Shown here: positions 20,335 to 29,614 of the stretch, piece after piece | Numbering within the stretch: the stretch's first letter is position 1 | Layout: the number at the start of each line of letters is the position of its first letter | Assembly (NCBI GenBank): GCA_966692625.1 | Contig: CBKZAG010000010.1 | Coordinates: 1-35,650 of the forward strand | Length of the DNA stretch: 35,650 nucleotides | Origin: CAMLOF01 sp966692625 | GTDB lineage: Bacteria; Pseudomonadota; Gammaproteobacteria; Burkholderiales; Burkholderiaceae_C | Direction: 5' to 3' | Program-made: the position numbers and the translations under genes | The notes under the pieces: generated by a model | The model's database searches: none | Told to the model about the DNA's origin: nothing | The model's input: the letters and a program-made list of their open reading frames with translations, nothing else

Positions 20335-21116
20335 ACCACGCGGCCCCGTTCCATGTGCTGATCCCGGCACGATTGGCGTCTACCCGCCTGCCGAACAAGC
20401 CGCTGGCCGACATCGGCGGTCTTCCCATGATCGTGCGGGTCGCGCAACAAGCAGCGCTCAGCCGCCCCGCCAGTTGTGTAGTCGCCGCAGACGACCCGAG
20501 CATTGTGAAGGCTTGCGAGGAAGCTGGCGTGGGCGTGGTTCTGACCCGCCAGGACCATCCCTCTGGCAGTGACCGCCTCGCCGAAGCATGCACATTGCTT
20601 GGTCTGGCGGACGATGACATCGTCGTGAACGTTCAGGGGGACGAACCGCTGATCGACCCTGAACTGATCCAGGCCGTGGCCAGCGAACTGCAGCAACGCC
20701 CGGATTGCATGGTCAGCACAGCCGCGCATGCCATTGGCAGCCCAGCCGACTTCGCCAACCCGAACGTCGTGAAGGTGGTGCTGGACAAGCACCGCACCGC
20801 CCTCTACTTCAGCCGCGCGCCCATTCCCTGGTGGCGCGACGGCATGGCGCAGGCCTGGAGCGAAGGCGTCAACGCCCTGCCCGCTGCGCCCGAACCGCTG
20901 CGCCACGTTGGCATCTACGGCTACCGTGTGGGTTTCCTCAAGCGTTTCCCCACACTCTCACCCGGTCCGCAGGAGACCTGCGAGTCCCTGGAACAGTTGC
21001 GGGTGCTCTGGCATGGAGAGCGCATTGCCGTGCACGTGACACGGCGCACCCCGGGCGCGGGTGTGGACACCCCGGAAGACCTGGAACGCGTCCGCCGTAT
21101 GGTGTCCAGCACCTGA
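20331..21116 (+). CDS. kdsB: 3-deoxy-manno-octulosonate cytidylyltransferase
   Basis: KdsB activates Kdo as CMP-Kdo for attachment to lipid A in the cytoplasm. The 261-residue protein starts with FHVLIPARLASTRLPNKPLADIGG, the nucleotide-binding signature of this family, and carries VNVQGDEPLIDP (metal-binding Asp) and the RHVGIYGYRVGFL segment. The ATG overlaps the stop of the Trm112-like gene. Together with lpxK it makes this a lipopolysaccharide-core cluster. A 158-bp gap with a possible extended -10 (TGCTATCCT near 21181) separates it from adk. Confidence 0.96.
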   Translation: MNHAAPFHVLIPARLASTRLPNKPLADIGGLPMIVRVAQQAALSRPASCVVAADDPSIVKACEEAGVGVVLTRQDHPSGSDRLAEACTLLGLADDDIVVNVQGDEPLIDPELIQAVASELQQRPDCMVSTAAHAIGSPADFANPNVVKVVLDKHRTALYFSRAPIPWWRDGMAQAWSEGVNALPAAPEPLRHVGIYGYRVGFLKRFPTLSPGPQETCESLEQLRVLWHGERIAVHVTRRTPGAGVDTPEDLERVRRMVSST

Positions 21117-21274
21117 CACAGGAGCGACAACGCGCATCCCGCGGGGGTATGGGCAATGTAAGCCTGCGTCGGGGAAGCCCATGCTATCCTCGGCCGCTGA
21201 TCCCGCTTGCGAGGAGACGGTCTTGGGAGACAGGCCGGCCGTGAAGATTTGAAACTTGAAAGAAAAGGAAAGTC

Positions 21275-21931
21275 ATGAGACTGATTCTGTTGGGCGCGCC
21301 CGGCGCTGGCAAAGGCACCCAAGCCACCTTCATCTGCCAGAAGTACGGCATTCCCCAGATTTCCACGGGTGACATGCTGCGCGCTGCCGTCAAGGCAGGC
21401 ACCCCCTTGGGCCTGGAAGCGAAGAAGGTCATGGACGCTGGCGGCCTCGTCAGCGACGAGTTGATCATCAACCTGGTCAAGGACCGCATTGCCCAGCCGG
21501 ACTGCGCCAACGGTTTCCTGTTCGACGGCTTCCCCCGCACCATTCCCCAGGCCGACGCCATGAAGGCCGCTGGCGTGAAACTGGACTACGTGCTGGAGAT
21601 CGACGTGCCTTTCGACGCGATCATCGAACGCATGAGCGGCCGCCGCTCGCACCCGGCCTCCGGCCGCACCTACCACGTCAAGTTCAACCCGCCCAAGGTG
21701 GAGGGCAAGGACGACGTGACAGGCGAACCCCTGGTGCAGCGCGACGATGACAAGGAAGAGACCGTCAAGAAACGGCTCGACGTTTACAGCAACCAGACCC
21801 GCCCGCTGGTGGATTACTACAGCCAGTGGGCCGCCCAGGAGCCTGGCAAGGCGCCCAAGTACCGCAAGATCAGCGGCACTGGCAGCGTGGAAGACATCAC
21901 CTCCCGGGCTTTCGAGGCACTGGCAAGCTGA
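21275..21931 (+). CDS. adk: Adenylate kinase
   Basis: This enzyme interconverts AMP plus ATP with two ADP. The 218-residue product is the long, LID-containing type. It has the P-loop GAPGAGKGTQ at 8-17, the AMP-site ISTGDMLRAA, FDGFPRT, and a LID region (GRRSHPASGRTYHVKFNPP) without zinc cysteines, as in E. coli. A purine-rich AAAGGAAAG Shine-Dalgarno precedes the ATG. A strong terminator follows within 25 bp. The gap from kdsB suggests adk also has its own promoter. Confidence 0.97.
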   Translation: MRLILLGAPGAGKGTQATFICQKYGIPQISTGDMLRAAVKAGTPLGLEAKKVMDAGGLVSDELIINLVKDRIAQPDCANGFLFDGFPRTIPQADAMKAAGVKLDYVLEIDVPFDAIIERMSGRRSHPASGRTYHVKFNPPKVEGKDDVTGEPLVQRDDDKEETVKKRLDVYSNQTRPLVDYYSQWAAQEPGKAPKYRKISGTGSVEDITSRAFEALAS

Positions 21932-21954
21932 ACTTTCCGTATGCACGGCAAAGG

Positions 21955-21984
21955 GCCAGCATCTGCTGGCTTTTTTTCTTTCTT
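21955..21984 (+). terminator. Rho-independent terminator after adk
   Basis: GCCAGC (21955-21960) pairs with GCTGGC (21965-21970) around ATCT and is followed by TTTTTTTCTTTCTT. It closes the exbB-to-adk cluster. Confidence 0.88.
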
Positions 21985-22044
21985 GGACCCCGTCGGTGGC
22001 CGGGCTGAGGGCCCTTTGACCCTGACGCCCGAGCGAGATCGACT

Positions 22045-22129
22045 TTCGTTTTCAACGAACACACAAGGAATTCAGGGACAATAAGCCGCTTCGGATCGAC
22101 ATTGGCCCCGGCCGCTCGTGGAGGCGGCC
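22045..22129 (+). promoter_or_regulatory. Upstream region of map with two inverted repeats
   Basis: TTCGTT-TTC-AACGAA at 22045-22059 is a perfect short dyad. GGCCGC (22110-22115) and GCGGCC (22124-22129) form a GC-rich hairpin 20 bp before the map start. No clear Shine-Dalgarno is seen. Either element could be regulatory; I see no known riboswitch. Confidence 0.3.
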
Positions 22130-22148
22130 ACTCTTTCAGCAAAGCAAC

Positions 22149-22976
22149 ATGACCGTAACCATCAAGGACGCCGCTGGCATAGAAGGCATGCGAGTGGCGG
22201 GCCGTCTGGCCGCCGAGGTGCTGGACTACCTCACCCCCTTCGTTCGGCCTGGCGTCACCACCAACGAGTTGGACAAACTTGCCCACGACTACATCGTGAA
22301 CGTGCAGCAGGCCATTCCCGCACCGCTGAATTACGCGCCCAACGGCTACCTGCCCTACCCCAAGAGCATCTGCACCTCGGTCAACCAGGTCATCTGCCAC
22401 GGCATTCCGAACGACAAACCGTTGAAGAAAGGCGACATTGTCAACCTTGACATCACCGTGATCAAAAACGGCTGGCATGGAGACACAAGCCGCATGTTCG
22501 CCGTGGGAGATACATCGGTGGCGGCCAAGCGCCTGTGCGCCGTCACCTACGAATGCATGTGGAAAGGCATTGAAATGGTCCGCCCCGGCGTGCGCCTGGG
22601 CGACATCGGCTACGCCATCCAGCGTTATGCCGAGGCGGCAGGCTATTCGGTGGTTCGCGAGTTCTGTGGCCACGGCATTGGCCAGAAGTTCCATGAAGAC
22701 CCGCAGATCCTGCACTACGGCAAACCCGGCACGGGCATGGAAATCCAGGCTGGCATGATCTTTACCATCGAGCCGATGATCAACCAGGGCAAGCGCGAGA
22801 TCCGCGAAATGGGCGACGGCTGGACCATCGTGACCAAAGACCGCTCGCTGTCGGCACAGTGGGAGCACACGGTGCTGTGCACCGAAACGGGCTACGAGGT
22901 CATGACCCTGTCTGCCGGTACACCAGCACCGCCGCCATTCGTCAAAGGGGCTGACACCTCGCCTGCCGCCGTCTGA
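22149..22976 (+). CDS. map: Methionine aminopeptidase, type I
   Basis: Map removes the initiator methionine from new proteins. The 275-residue protein has the five metal ligands in family context: NLDIT (Asp), HGDTSRMF (Asp), GHGIGQKFHE (His), FTIEPMINQG (Glu) and WEHTVL (Glu). The N-terminus (IKDAAGIEGMRVAGRLAAEVLDYL) is that of type Ia enzymes without the SH3-like extension, and the tail is somewhat long. It ends 7 bp before glnD, which makes a map-glnD operon likely. In many proteobacteria rpsB-tsf lie next to map; they are not visible here. Confidence 0.96.
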   Translation: MTVTIKDAAGIEGMRVAGRLAAEVLDYLTPFVRPGVTTNELDKLAHDYIVNVQQAIPAPLNYAPNGYLPYPKSICTSVNQVICHGIPNDKPLKKGDIVNLDITVIKNGWHGDTSRMFAVGDTSVAAKRLCAVTYECMWKGIEMVRPGVRLGDIGYAIQRYAEAAGYSVVREFCGHGIGQKFHEDPQILHYGKPGTGMEIQAGMIFTIEPMINQGKREIREMGDGWTIVTKDRSLSAQWEHTVLCTETGYEVMTLSAGTPAPPPFVKGADTSPAAV

Positions 22977-22983
22977 GTCAGCC

Positions 22984-25659
22984 ATGGTTGACGATGCCAC
23001 CCGCCAAGCGCTGAACCAGCTGCGCCAGGAGTACCGTGAGCACAAGGCCAGGGTCCTCGACCAGATCGCGGCGCTGCCTGCGAGCACGCGGGCGGTGCAC
23101 GGCAAATTGAAGGAACTGGCGCGTCTGACCGACGGCGTGTTGCGTTCGCTCTGGACCCTGGCGGATTTTCCGGGCAACTTCGCCTTGCTGGCCGTCGGAG
23201 GGTACGGGCGCGGCGAACTCTTCCCCTACTCTGACGTGGACGTGCTCGTCCTTTTGCCCGAGGGTGCGGCGCTCGACCATGACGAGGCGTTGCGCGCCCG
23301 GGTGGAGGCATTCATCGGTCATTGCTGGGATCTGGGATTGGAGATCGGCTCAAGCGTGCGCACCTTGCGCGAGTGCGCGGCCGAAGCCCGTGGCGATGTC
23401 ACGGTCCAGACCTCGCTGCTCGAATGCCGGTTACTGGCGGGCCAGCGGCGTGCCTACACAGCTCTGGTGAACGAGCTGGCCGAGGCCATGGACCCGAAGG
23501 CCTTCTTCGTGGCCAAGATGCTGGAGATGCGCCAGCGCCACCAGAAGTACGAAAACACCCCCTACGCCCTGGAACCCAACTGCAAGGAATCCCCCGGCGG
23601 GCTGCGTGACCTGCAGGTGATTCTGTGGGTGGCCAAGGCAGCCGGCCTGGGACGCAGCTGGGTTGAACTGGCGCGCCGTGGACTGGCCACGCCACTGGAA
23701 GCCCGGCAGATCAAGGCCAACGAAGCGCTGCTGAGCCTGATCCGGGCACGGCTGCATTTGCTGGCGCGCCGCCGGGAAGACCGGCTGGTGTTCGATATGC
23801 AAAGCGCCTTGGCCGAATCGTTTGGCTACCGGCCACAACCCGCACAAACGACACAGGGCGACAAGGGCCACCAGAACGCCCGGGGCGCCAGACGCGCGAG
23901 CGAAGCCCTGATGCGCCGCTACTACTGGGCGGCCAAGGCGGTCAGCCAGCTCAACCAGATCCTCATGCTCAATATCGAGGAACGCCTGGCCAGCGACGAG
24001 CGCGGCGACCCGGTCCCGCTGCGCCCCATCAACGAGCGCTTCTTCGAAAAAGGCAACATGCTGGAGGTGGCCAGCGACAACCTCTACGTTCAGCAACCTC
24101 ACGCCATCCTTGAAACCTTCCTGCTGTTCCAGACGACGGTCGGCATCAAGGGACTGTCAGCACGCACGCTGCGCGCCCTGTACAACGCGCGCCCGATCAT
24201 GAACGCGGCCTTCCGCCGCGACCCGGTCAACCGGGCCACGTTCATGGAAATTCTTCGCCAGCCCGAGGGCATCACCCACGCCTTTCGGTTGATGAACCAG
24301 ACGTCCGTGCTGGGCCGTTACCTATGGGCATTCCGCAACACGGTGGGGCAGATGCAGCACGACCTGTTCCACGTCTACACCGTGGACCAGCACATCATGA
24401 TGGTGCTGCGCAACGTCCGGCGCTTCTTCATTCCCGAGCACTCGCACGAATACCCTTTCTGCTCCCGCCTGGCCGCTGGCTTCGACAAACCCTGGATACT
24501 GTTCGCGGCAGCGCTGTTCCACGACATCGCCAAAGGGCGCGGGGGCGATCACTCCGAACTGGGCGCCCGCGAAGTCAACACCTTTGCCCGGCAGCATGGT
24601 GTCGCAAAGGCTGATGCCGACCTGATCCGCTTTCTGGTGGCCGAGCACCTGACGATGAGCCGCATCGCCCAGAAAGAAGACTTGAGCGACCCGGACGTGA
24701 TTGCCAATTTTGCCAGGCGCGTAGGCAGCGAACGCTACCTGACAGCGCTTTACCTGCTCACGGTGGCAGACATCCGAGGTACCAGCCCCAAGGTGTGGAA
24801 CGCGTGGAAAGGCAAGCTGCTGGAAGACCTCTACCGCTACACGCTGCGTGCGCTCGGTGGCGGCGCCCCGGATCCGCACACCGAGGTCGAGTCACGCAAG
24901 CGCGAAGCGCTGAGCATTCTGGCGCTGCATGCACTGCCTCACATGGCGCACAAAACGCTGTGGGATCAGTTGGATGTGAGCTACTTCATGCGGCACCAGG
25001 CCGAGGAAATCGCCTGGCACACACGGCAGATTTCGCGTCCGCTGGCGCAACGCCCGGACCCATCGGCGCCGTTGCCAACGCTGGTCCGGGCGAGGCTTTC
25101 GCCAGTAGGCGAAGGACTGCAGGTACTGGTTTACGCCAGCGATCAGAGCGATCTGTTTGCGCGCATCTGTGGCTACTTTGACGAGGCCGGGTTCAGCATT
25201 CTCGATGCCAAAATCCATACCACTCTGGACGGCCATGCGCTGGACACCTTCCAGGTGATCGCTCCCACACTGTCAGAGCACTACCGCGAACTCGTTGCCA
25301 TGGTGGAAAACGGCTTGACCCTTGCAATCGAGGCACGTGGCCCTCTGCCAACTCCGGGCAAGGGCCGATTGTCGAGGCGCGTCAAGAGCTTCCCGGTCAT
25401 ACCCCGGGTGGAGTTGCATCCTGACGAGAAGGCTCAGCGCTGGTTGTTGAGTGTTTCAGCCAGCGATCGTGTGGGGCTGCTGTACTGCATTGCACGTGTT
25501 CTGGCCAAGCACAAGATCAACTTGCAACTGGCGAAAGTGATGACGCTGGGCGAACGTGTGGAGGACACCTTCCTTATCAGCGGTGACGCTTTGCAGCACA
25601 CGCGGGAGCAGATCGAGATTGAAACCGAAATCCTGGACGTGCTGGAAGGCCCAGTCTGA
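22984..25659 (+). CDS. glnD: [Protein-PII] uridylyltransferase / uridylyl-removing enzyme
   Basis: GlnD senses glutamine and adds or removes UMP on the PII proteins, setting nitrogen control. The 891-residue length is typical. Domains in order: nucleotidyltransferase with VGGYGRGELFPYSDVDVLVL (metal-binding Asp pair at 84 and 86), a helical GlnD linker, an HD phosphohydrolase domain with LFHDIAKGRGGDHSELG (His-Asp at 513-514), and two C-terminal ACT domains (about 700-780 and 815-890) that bind glutamine. Both transferase and hydrolase sites look intact. It sits 7 bp behind map and ends 36 bp from the converging ligA; no terminator hairpin is obvious there. Confidence 0.96.
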   Translation: MVDDATRQALNQLRQEYREHKARVLDQIAALPASTRAVHGKLKELARLTDGVLRSLWTLADFPGNFALLAVGGYGRGELFPYSDVDVLVLLPEGAALDHDEALRARVEAFIGHCWDLGLEIGSSVRTLRECAAEARGDVTVQTSLLECRLLAGQRRAYTALVNELAEAMDPKAFFVAKMLEMRQRHQKYENTPYALEPNCKESPGGLRDLQVILWVAKAAGLGRSWVELARRGLATPLEARQIKANEALLSLIRARLHLLARRREDRLVFDMQSALAESFGYRPQPAQTTQGDKGHQNARGARRASEALMRRYYWAAKAVSQLNQILMLNIEERLASDERGDPVPLRPINERFFEKGNMLEVASDNLYVQQPHAILETFLLFQTTVGIKGLSARTLRALYNARPIMNAAFRRDPVNRATFMEILRQPEGITHAFRLMNQTSVLGRYLWAFRNTVGQMQHDLFHVYTVDQHIMMVLRNVRRFFIPEHSHEYPFCSRLAAGFDKPWILFAAALFHDIAKGRGGDHSELGAREVNTFARQHGVAKADADLIRFLVAEHLTMSRIAQKEDLSDPDVIANFARRVGSERYLTALYLLTVADIRGTSPKVWNAWKGKLLEDLYRYTLRALGGGAPDPHTEVESRKREALSILALHALPHMAHKTLWDQLDVSYFMRHQAEEIAWHTRQISRPLAQRPDPSAPLPTLVRARLSPVGEGLQVLVYASDQSDLFARICGYFDEAGFSILDAKIHTTLDGHALDTFQVIAPTLSEHYRELVAMVENGLTLAIEARGPLPTPGKGRLSRRVKSFPVIPRVELHPDEKAQRWLLSVSASDRVGLLYCIARVLAKHKINLQLAKVMTLGERVEDTFLISGDALQHTREQIEIETEILDVLEGPV

Positions 25660-25695
25660 TATCCGTGCCCTGCCAGACGGAAGTTTGAACCCGCC

Positions 25696-27882
25696 TCACC
25701 CCCCAAGCAGGTCGAGCAAGCCGACTTCATCAATGATGGCAACGCCCAGCTCCTGGGCCTTGTCGAGCTTGCTGCCAGCTTCCACGCCAGCGACCACATA
25801 GTCGGTCTTCTTGCTGACCGAACCGCTCACCTTGCCACCTGCCGCTTCGATCATGGCCTTGGCTTCATCGCGCGTGAGCGTGGGGAGTGTGCCGGTCAGC
25901 ACCAGCGTCTTGCCTGCCAGCACCTGCGGCGCAGTGGGGGCCATTTCGCCCTCTGGCCAGTGCACGCCGCAAGCTCGCAGTTGCTCCACCACCTCACGGT
26001 TGTGGGGTTGCTGAAAAAAGGTGTGCAAGCTGCGGGCGACCACCGGACCCACGTCCCGGACTTCAAGCAGTTGATCAACAGATGCGCTCAAGATATTGTC
26101 AAGACTGCCAAAATGTCTTGAGAACTCTTTGGCCGTGGCCTCGCCAACATGACGGATGCCCAACCCAAAAAGGAAACGCGGCAGCGTGGTGCTCTTGGAC
26201 TTTTCGAGCGCATCCAGCAGGTTCTGCGCAGACTTGTCGGCCATGCGCTCCAGTGCCGCGAGCGACGTGAGACCGAGCTTATAGAGGTCAGGCAGGGTGC
26301 GGACCACGCCGCCATCCACCAACTGGTCCACCAGCTTTTCGCCCAGGCCCTCGATGTCCATGGCCCTGCGCTGGGCATAGTGCAACAGCGCCTGCTTGCG
26401 CTGGGCAGAGCAGAACAGCCCCCCGGTGCAGTAGTGGTTGGCCTCGCCCTCTTCTCGTACCACGGCGCTGCCGCAGACCGGGCAGGCCGCCGGCATGCGG
26501 AACACAGCTCCACGCCTGGGCAGGGGTGCCGGATCGAACAAACCGGGCTGAATTCCTCCGGTTTCATCACTGGCAACCTCACTGGCGGGCGTCTCCTCCT
26601 TCTGCACTGCTTCGGTTGCCACAGCACCGTCTGAGGACACCACAGCCACCACCTCCGGGATCACGTCGCCCGCCCGGCGCACGATCACTGTATCGCCCAC
26701 GCGCACGTCTTTGCGCTGCACCTCGTCCTCGTTGTGCAGCGTGGCATTCGTGACCGTGACGCCACCCACAAAGACTGGCGCCAGCTTGGCCACGGGCGTG
26801 AGCTTGCCGGTGCGGCCCACCTGCACGTCGATGGCCAGAACCGTGGTCATCTGTTCCTGGGCCGGGTACTTGTGGGCCACGGCCCAGCGCGGTTCACGGG
26901 TCACGAAGCCCAACTCGCGCTGCCAGTCCAGCCGGTTCACCTTGTACACCACGCCATCGATGTCGAAGGGCAGACTGTCGCGCAGCTCGCCCACGCACCG
27001 GTGGTAAGCCACCAACTCATCGGCGCCCCGGCATGTCTGCACCAGGTCGGACACCGGCATGCCCCAGGCGCGCAGCGTCTGCATCACCTCCATGTGGGTC
27101 GCAAATGCAGGGCCGCCTTCTGCTGTTGCCGTGATGTCACCCAGACCGTAGGCAAAGAAGCTCAGGGGCCGCTGGGCGGCGATGGCCGGGTCGAGTTGGC
27201 GCACGGCTCCGGCAGCCGCGTTGCGTGGGTTGACAAAGGTTTTCTCTCCCTTGGCACCTGCGGCAATACGCTCCCGCTGGCGTTCGTTCAGCGCCTCAAA
27301 GTCGTCGCGCCGCATGTACACCTCGCCACGCACCTCCACCACCGGGGGAACCTTGACGGTGCTTTGGCCTTCCGACAGGCGCAGGGGAATCTGGCCAATC
27401 GTGCGGATGTTCTGGGTGACATCCTCGCCCTGTTCGCCGTCGCCACGCGTGGCGGCCTGCACCAGCACCCCCCCCTCGTAGCGCAGGCTGATCGCCAGCC
27501 CATCAAACTTGGGTTCAGCCACGTATTCCACCATGGGTGCGGCCGAGTCGAATTCCAGCTCCTTGCGCACGCGTGTGTCAAATGCCTGCGCGCCGGTGGC
27601 CTCGGTGTCGGTTTCGGTACGGATGCTGAGCATGGGCACCCGGTGGCGAACCGTGGCAAACCCTTCCAGCACCCGCCCCCCCACGCGTTGGGTGGGCGAG
27701 TCTGGGGTGAGCAATTCTGGATGGGTCTCCTCCAGCGCCTGCAGCTCACGGAAGAGCCTGTCGTACTCGGCGTCCGGTATGACCGGCGCATCCTGCACGT
27801 AATAAAGATGAGCGTGGTGGTTCAGCTGATCGCGCAGGACGCGGGCGCGATCGGACAGCGCTGCAGACGGTTCGTGGGCCAT
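25696..27882 (-). CDS. ligA: NAD-dependent DNA ligase
   Basis: LigA seals nicks in replication and repair using NAD+. The 728 residues hold domain Ia (YYVQDAPVIPDAEYDRL), the adenylation domain with catalytic Lys125 in AEPKFDG, the OB fold (to about 415), a four-cysteine zinc finger at 467, 470, 485 and 491, helix-hairpin-helix repeats, and a C-terminal BRCT domain (about 650-728). It is longer than E. coli LigA (671) mainly because of an acidic, Pro/Glu-rich insert at about 417-459 between the OB fold and the zinc finger. It follows the asparaginase gene by 29 bp on the same strand. No clear Shine-Dalgarno precedes the ATG. Confidence 0.97.
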   Translation of the reverse strand: MAHEPSAALSDRARVLRDQLNHHAHLYYVQDAPVIPDAEYDRLFRELQALEETHPELLTPDSPTQRVGGRVLEGFATVRHRVPMLSIRTETDTEATGAQAFDTRVRKELEFDSAAPMVEYVAEPKFDGLAISLRYEGGVLVQAATRGDGEQGEDVTQNIRTIGQIPLRLSEGQSTVKVPPVVEVRGEVYMRRDDFEALNERQRERIAAGAKGEKTFVNPRNAAAGAVRQLDPAIAAQRPLSFFAYGLGDITATAEGGPAFATHMEVMQTLRAWGMPVSDLVQTCRGADELVAYHRCVGELRDSLPFDIDGVVYKVNRLDWQRELGFVTREPRWAVAHKYPAQEQMTTVLAIDVQVGRTGKLTPVAKLAPVFVGGVTVTNATLHNEDEVQRKDVRVGDTVIVRRAGDVIPEVVAVVSSDGAVATEAVQKEETPASEVASDETGGIQPGLFDPAPLPRRGAVFRMPAACPVCGSAVVREEGEANHYCTGGLFCSAQRKQALLHYAQRRAMDIEGLGEKLVDQLVDGGVVRTLPDLYKLGLTSLAALERMADKSAQNLLDALEKSKSTTLPRFLFGLGIRHVGEATAKEFSRHFGSLDNILSASVDQLLEVRDVGPVVARSLHTFFQQPHNREVVEQLRACGVHWPEGEMAPTAPQVLAGKTLVLTGTLPTLTRDEAKAMIEAAGGKVSGSVSKKTDYVVAGVEAGSKLDKAQELGVAIIDEVGLLDLLGG

Positions 27883-27911
27883 AAGGCTAGGGATTGTGCA
27901 CGAGGTACGCC

Positions 27912-28877
27912 CTAGATTTCCGCCCCCAGCAACTGCAACTGCAACGCCAGACGCGCCTTGGCGGGGGGCAATTGCCCCACGGCAACCGGCCAGCGCCCTT
28001 GCCCCGTGGCAAGCACCCGCCCGCGAGCGCAGCGGCTGGCCCGCCAGACAATGACGCCCGAGGCCTCGGCCTCCTCCAAGGCAGACTCCAGATCACGGTG
28101 CAAGGTACCGTTGCCGGTACCGGCCACCACCAGTCCGCGCACAGGTGATGCGGCGCCTCCCCGGGCTTGCTGAAGCAACGCCCGAACCAGTTCGCCATCT
28201 GCGCCCGCATGGCTGGTGATCCATTCAACCCGGGGCCAGGTTGTGGACCCCAGCAAGCGCCCCAACAGCCCAGCGTCGGCAGTACCGGCTGGCCAAGGTT
28301 GCCACATCACCAGCCGACCGGCCTCCACCACACCCAAGGGACCAGCATCACCAGAATCGAAAGCGTCGGTGCGGTAGGTGTGTACTTTCTGCACCAGATC
28401 TGCGACATGAACCTGACCGGCACACACTGCCACCACGCCGCGCGCACCGGGTTCGCAAGCCACCAGCATGGCGTCCACGAGGTTCTGCGGGCCGTCGGGC
28501 ACCAGGGCGGTCGCCGGCCGCATGGCACAGGTCAACACCACGGGCTTGGTGGGTGCCAGCGCCGCTTGCAACAGGTAGGCCGTTTCTTCCAAGGTGTCGG
28601 TGCCGTGAGTCACGACGATGCCCCGCACCTCAGGGTCGGCCAGACAGGTGTCAACACGCTGTAGCAAGGCCTGCCAGGCGGCTGGCCCCATGTCCTTGCT
28701 GTCAAGCTGCGCCACTTGCTCACACACCACCTGCACGCCTGCGGGAACAGGCAGCCCCGCCAGCAGATCCCCCACAGGGACCTCGCCAGCCACATAACCC
28801 ACGTGATCCACCGCCTGTGCCGCCCGGCCTGCAATCGTGCCGCCCATGCCCAGCACGACCAGCTTGTTAGCGCTCAT
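27912..28877 (-). CDS. L-asparaginase
   Basis: This enzyme hydrolyses asparagine to aspartate and ammonia. The 321-residue protein has both asparaginase signatures: VLGMGGTIAG (catalytic Thr14) and GIVVTHGTDTLEET (Thr-Asp pair), plus TKPVVLTCAMRP with the catalytic Lys region. There is no signal peptide, so it should be cytosolic, although the sequence looks more like the type II branch than E. coli AnsA. Type and substrate range (asparagine against glutamine) are not decided by sequence. It is divergent from the YigZ gene and upstream of ligA, with which it may be co-transcribed. Confidence 0.92.
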   Translation of the reverse strand: MSANKLVVLGMGGTIAGRAAQAVDHVGYVAGEVPVGDLLAGLPVPAGVQVVCEQVAQLDSKDMGPAAWQALLQRVDTCLADPEVRGIVVTHGTDTLEETAYLLQAALAPTKPVVLTCAMRPATALVPDGPQNLVDAMLVACEPGARGVVAVCAGQVHVADLVQKVHTYRTDAFDSGDAGPLGVVEAGRLVMWQPWPAGTADAGLLGRLLGSTTWPRVEWITSHAGADGELVRALLQQARGGAASPVRGLVVAGTGNGTLHRDLESALEEAEASGVIVWRASRCARGRVLATGQGRWPVAVGQLPPAKARLALQLQLLGAEI

Positions 28878-28961
28878 TGATCGTTCCTCTGCACTGTCGA
28901 AATGTTCATTGGGCCTAGTCTAGCCGTTCGACACAGCCGCATCCGTTAAGCTTCTGCCGCC

Positions 28962-29567
28962 ATGGCCTTCACCCTGCCCCACCCGGTCCACCACGAGCTC
29001 GTCATCAAGAAGAGCCGCTTCATCGCTTGCGTGCAGCCTGTCGAGGGGCGCGCCCAGGCACAGGCCATCGTGCAGCAGCTCTGGCAGCAGCACCCCGGCG
29101 CGGCCCACGTGTGCTGGGCGCTGCTCGCGGGCGGCCAGTCGGCAGCCGTAGACGACGGCGAGCCCAGCGGCACGGCCGGACGCCCCATGCTGGACGTGCT
29201 GCGCCACCAGGAGCTGGAAGGGGTGCTGGCCACCGTAGTGCGCTACTTTGGTGGCGTGAAGCTCGGCGCGGGCGGGTTGGTGCGCGCCTATACCGACGCG
29301 GTGGCCCAGGCCCTGCTGGACGCGCCGAAAGTGGCCCGTGAACGCCAGACCACCCTTGCCTGCCAGGTGCCCTACGCACTGGAAGGCTGGTTGCGGCGCG
29401 AACTGCAATCTGCCCAGGCCCAGCTGCTAGACGTAGACCATGCCGACGAGGTGACGCTGCGCTGGCGCCTGCCCGAACCCCAAGCACCCGATTTGATTCA
29501 GCGCCTGAACGATGGCGGACAAGGCAAGCTCCACTGGCTGAAGGAAGACCCTCCTGCAGTTGATTAA
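28962..29567 (+). CDS. yigZ: YigZ/IMPACT family protein
   Basis: This 201-residue protein carries the IMPACT (UPF0029) N-terminal domain: KKSRFIACVQPV, then AAHVCWALLAGG, DDGEPSGTAGRPMLDVL and VVRYFGGVKLGAGGLVRAYTDA. The C-terminal third resembles the DUF1949 domain. The eukaryotic IMPACT protein regulates the Gcn2 pathway; the bacterial role is not known. The ATG at 28962 matches the family start. It is divergent from the asparaginase gene, with an 84-bp gap holding a weak TAAGCT -10-like hexamer. Confidence 0.92.
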   Translation: MAFTLPHPVHHELVIKKSRFIACVQPVEGRAQAQAIVQQLWQQHPGAAHVCWALLAGGQSAAVDDGEPSGTAGRPMLDVLRHQELEGVLATVVRYFGGVKLGAGGLVRAYTDAVAQALLDAPKVARERQTTLACQVPYALEGWLRRELQSAQAQLLDVDHADEVTLRWRLPEPQAPDLIQRLNDGGQGKLHWLKEDPPAVD

Positions 29568-29614
29568 GATGTGAAGCATCTTCTTCCCATCCGGGCCTGC
29601 AGCCCGCAATCCCC

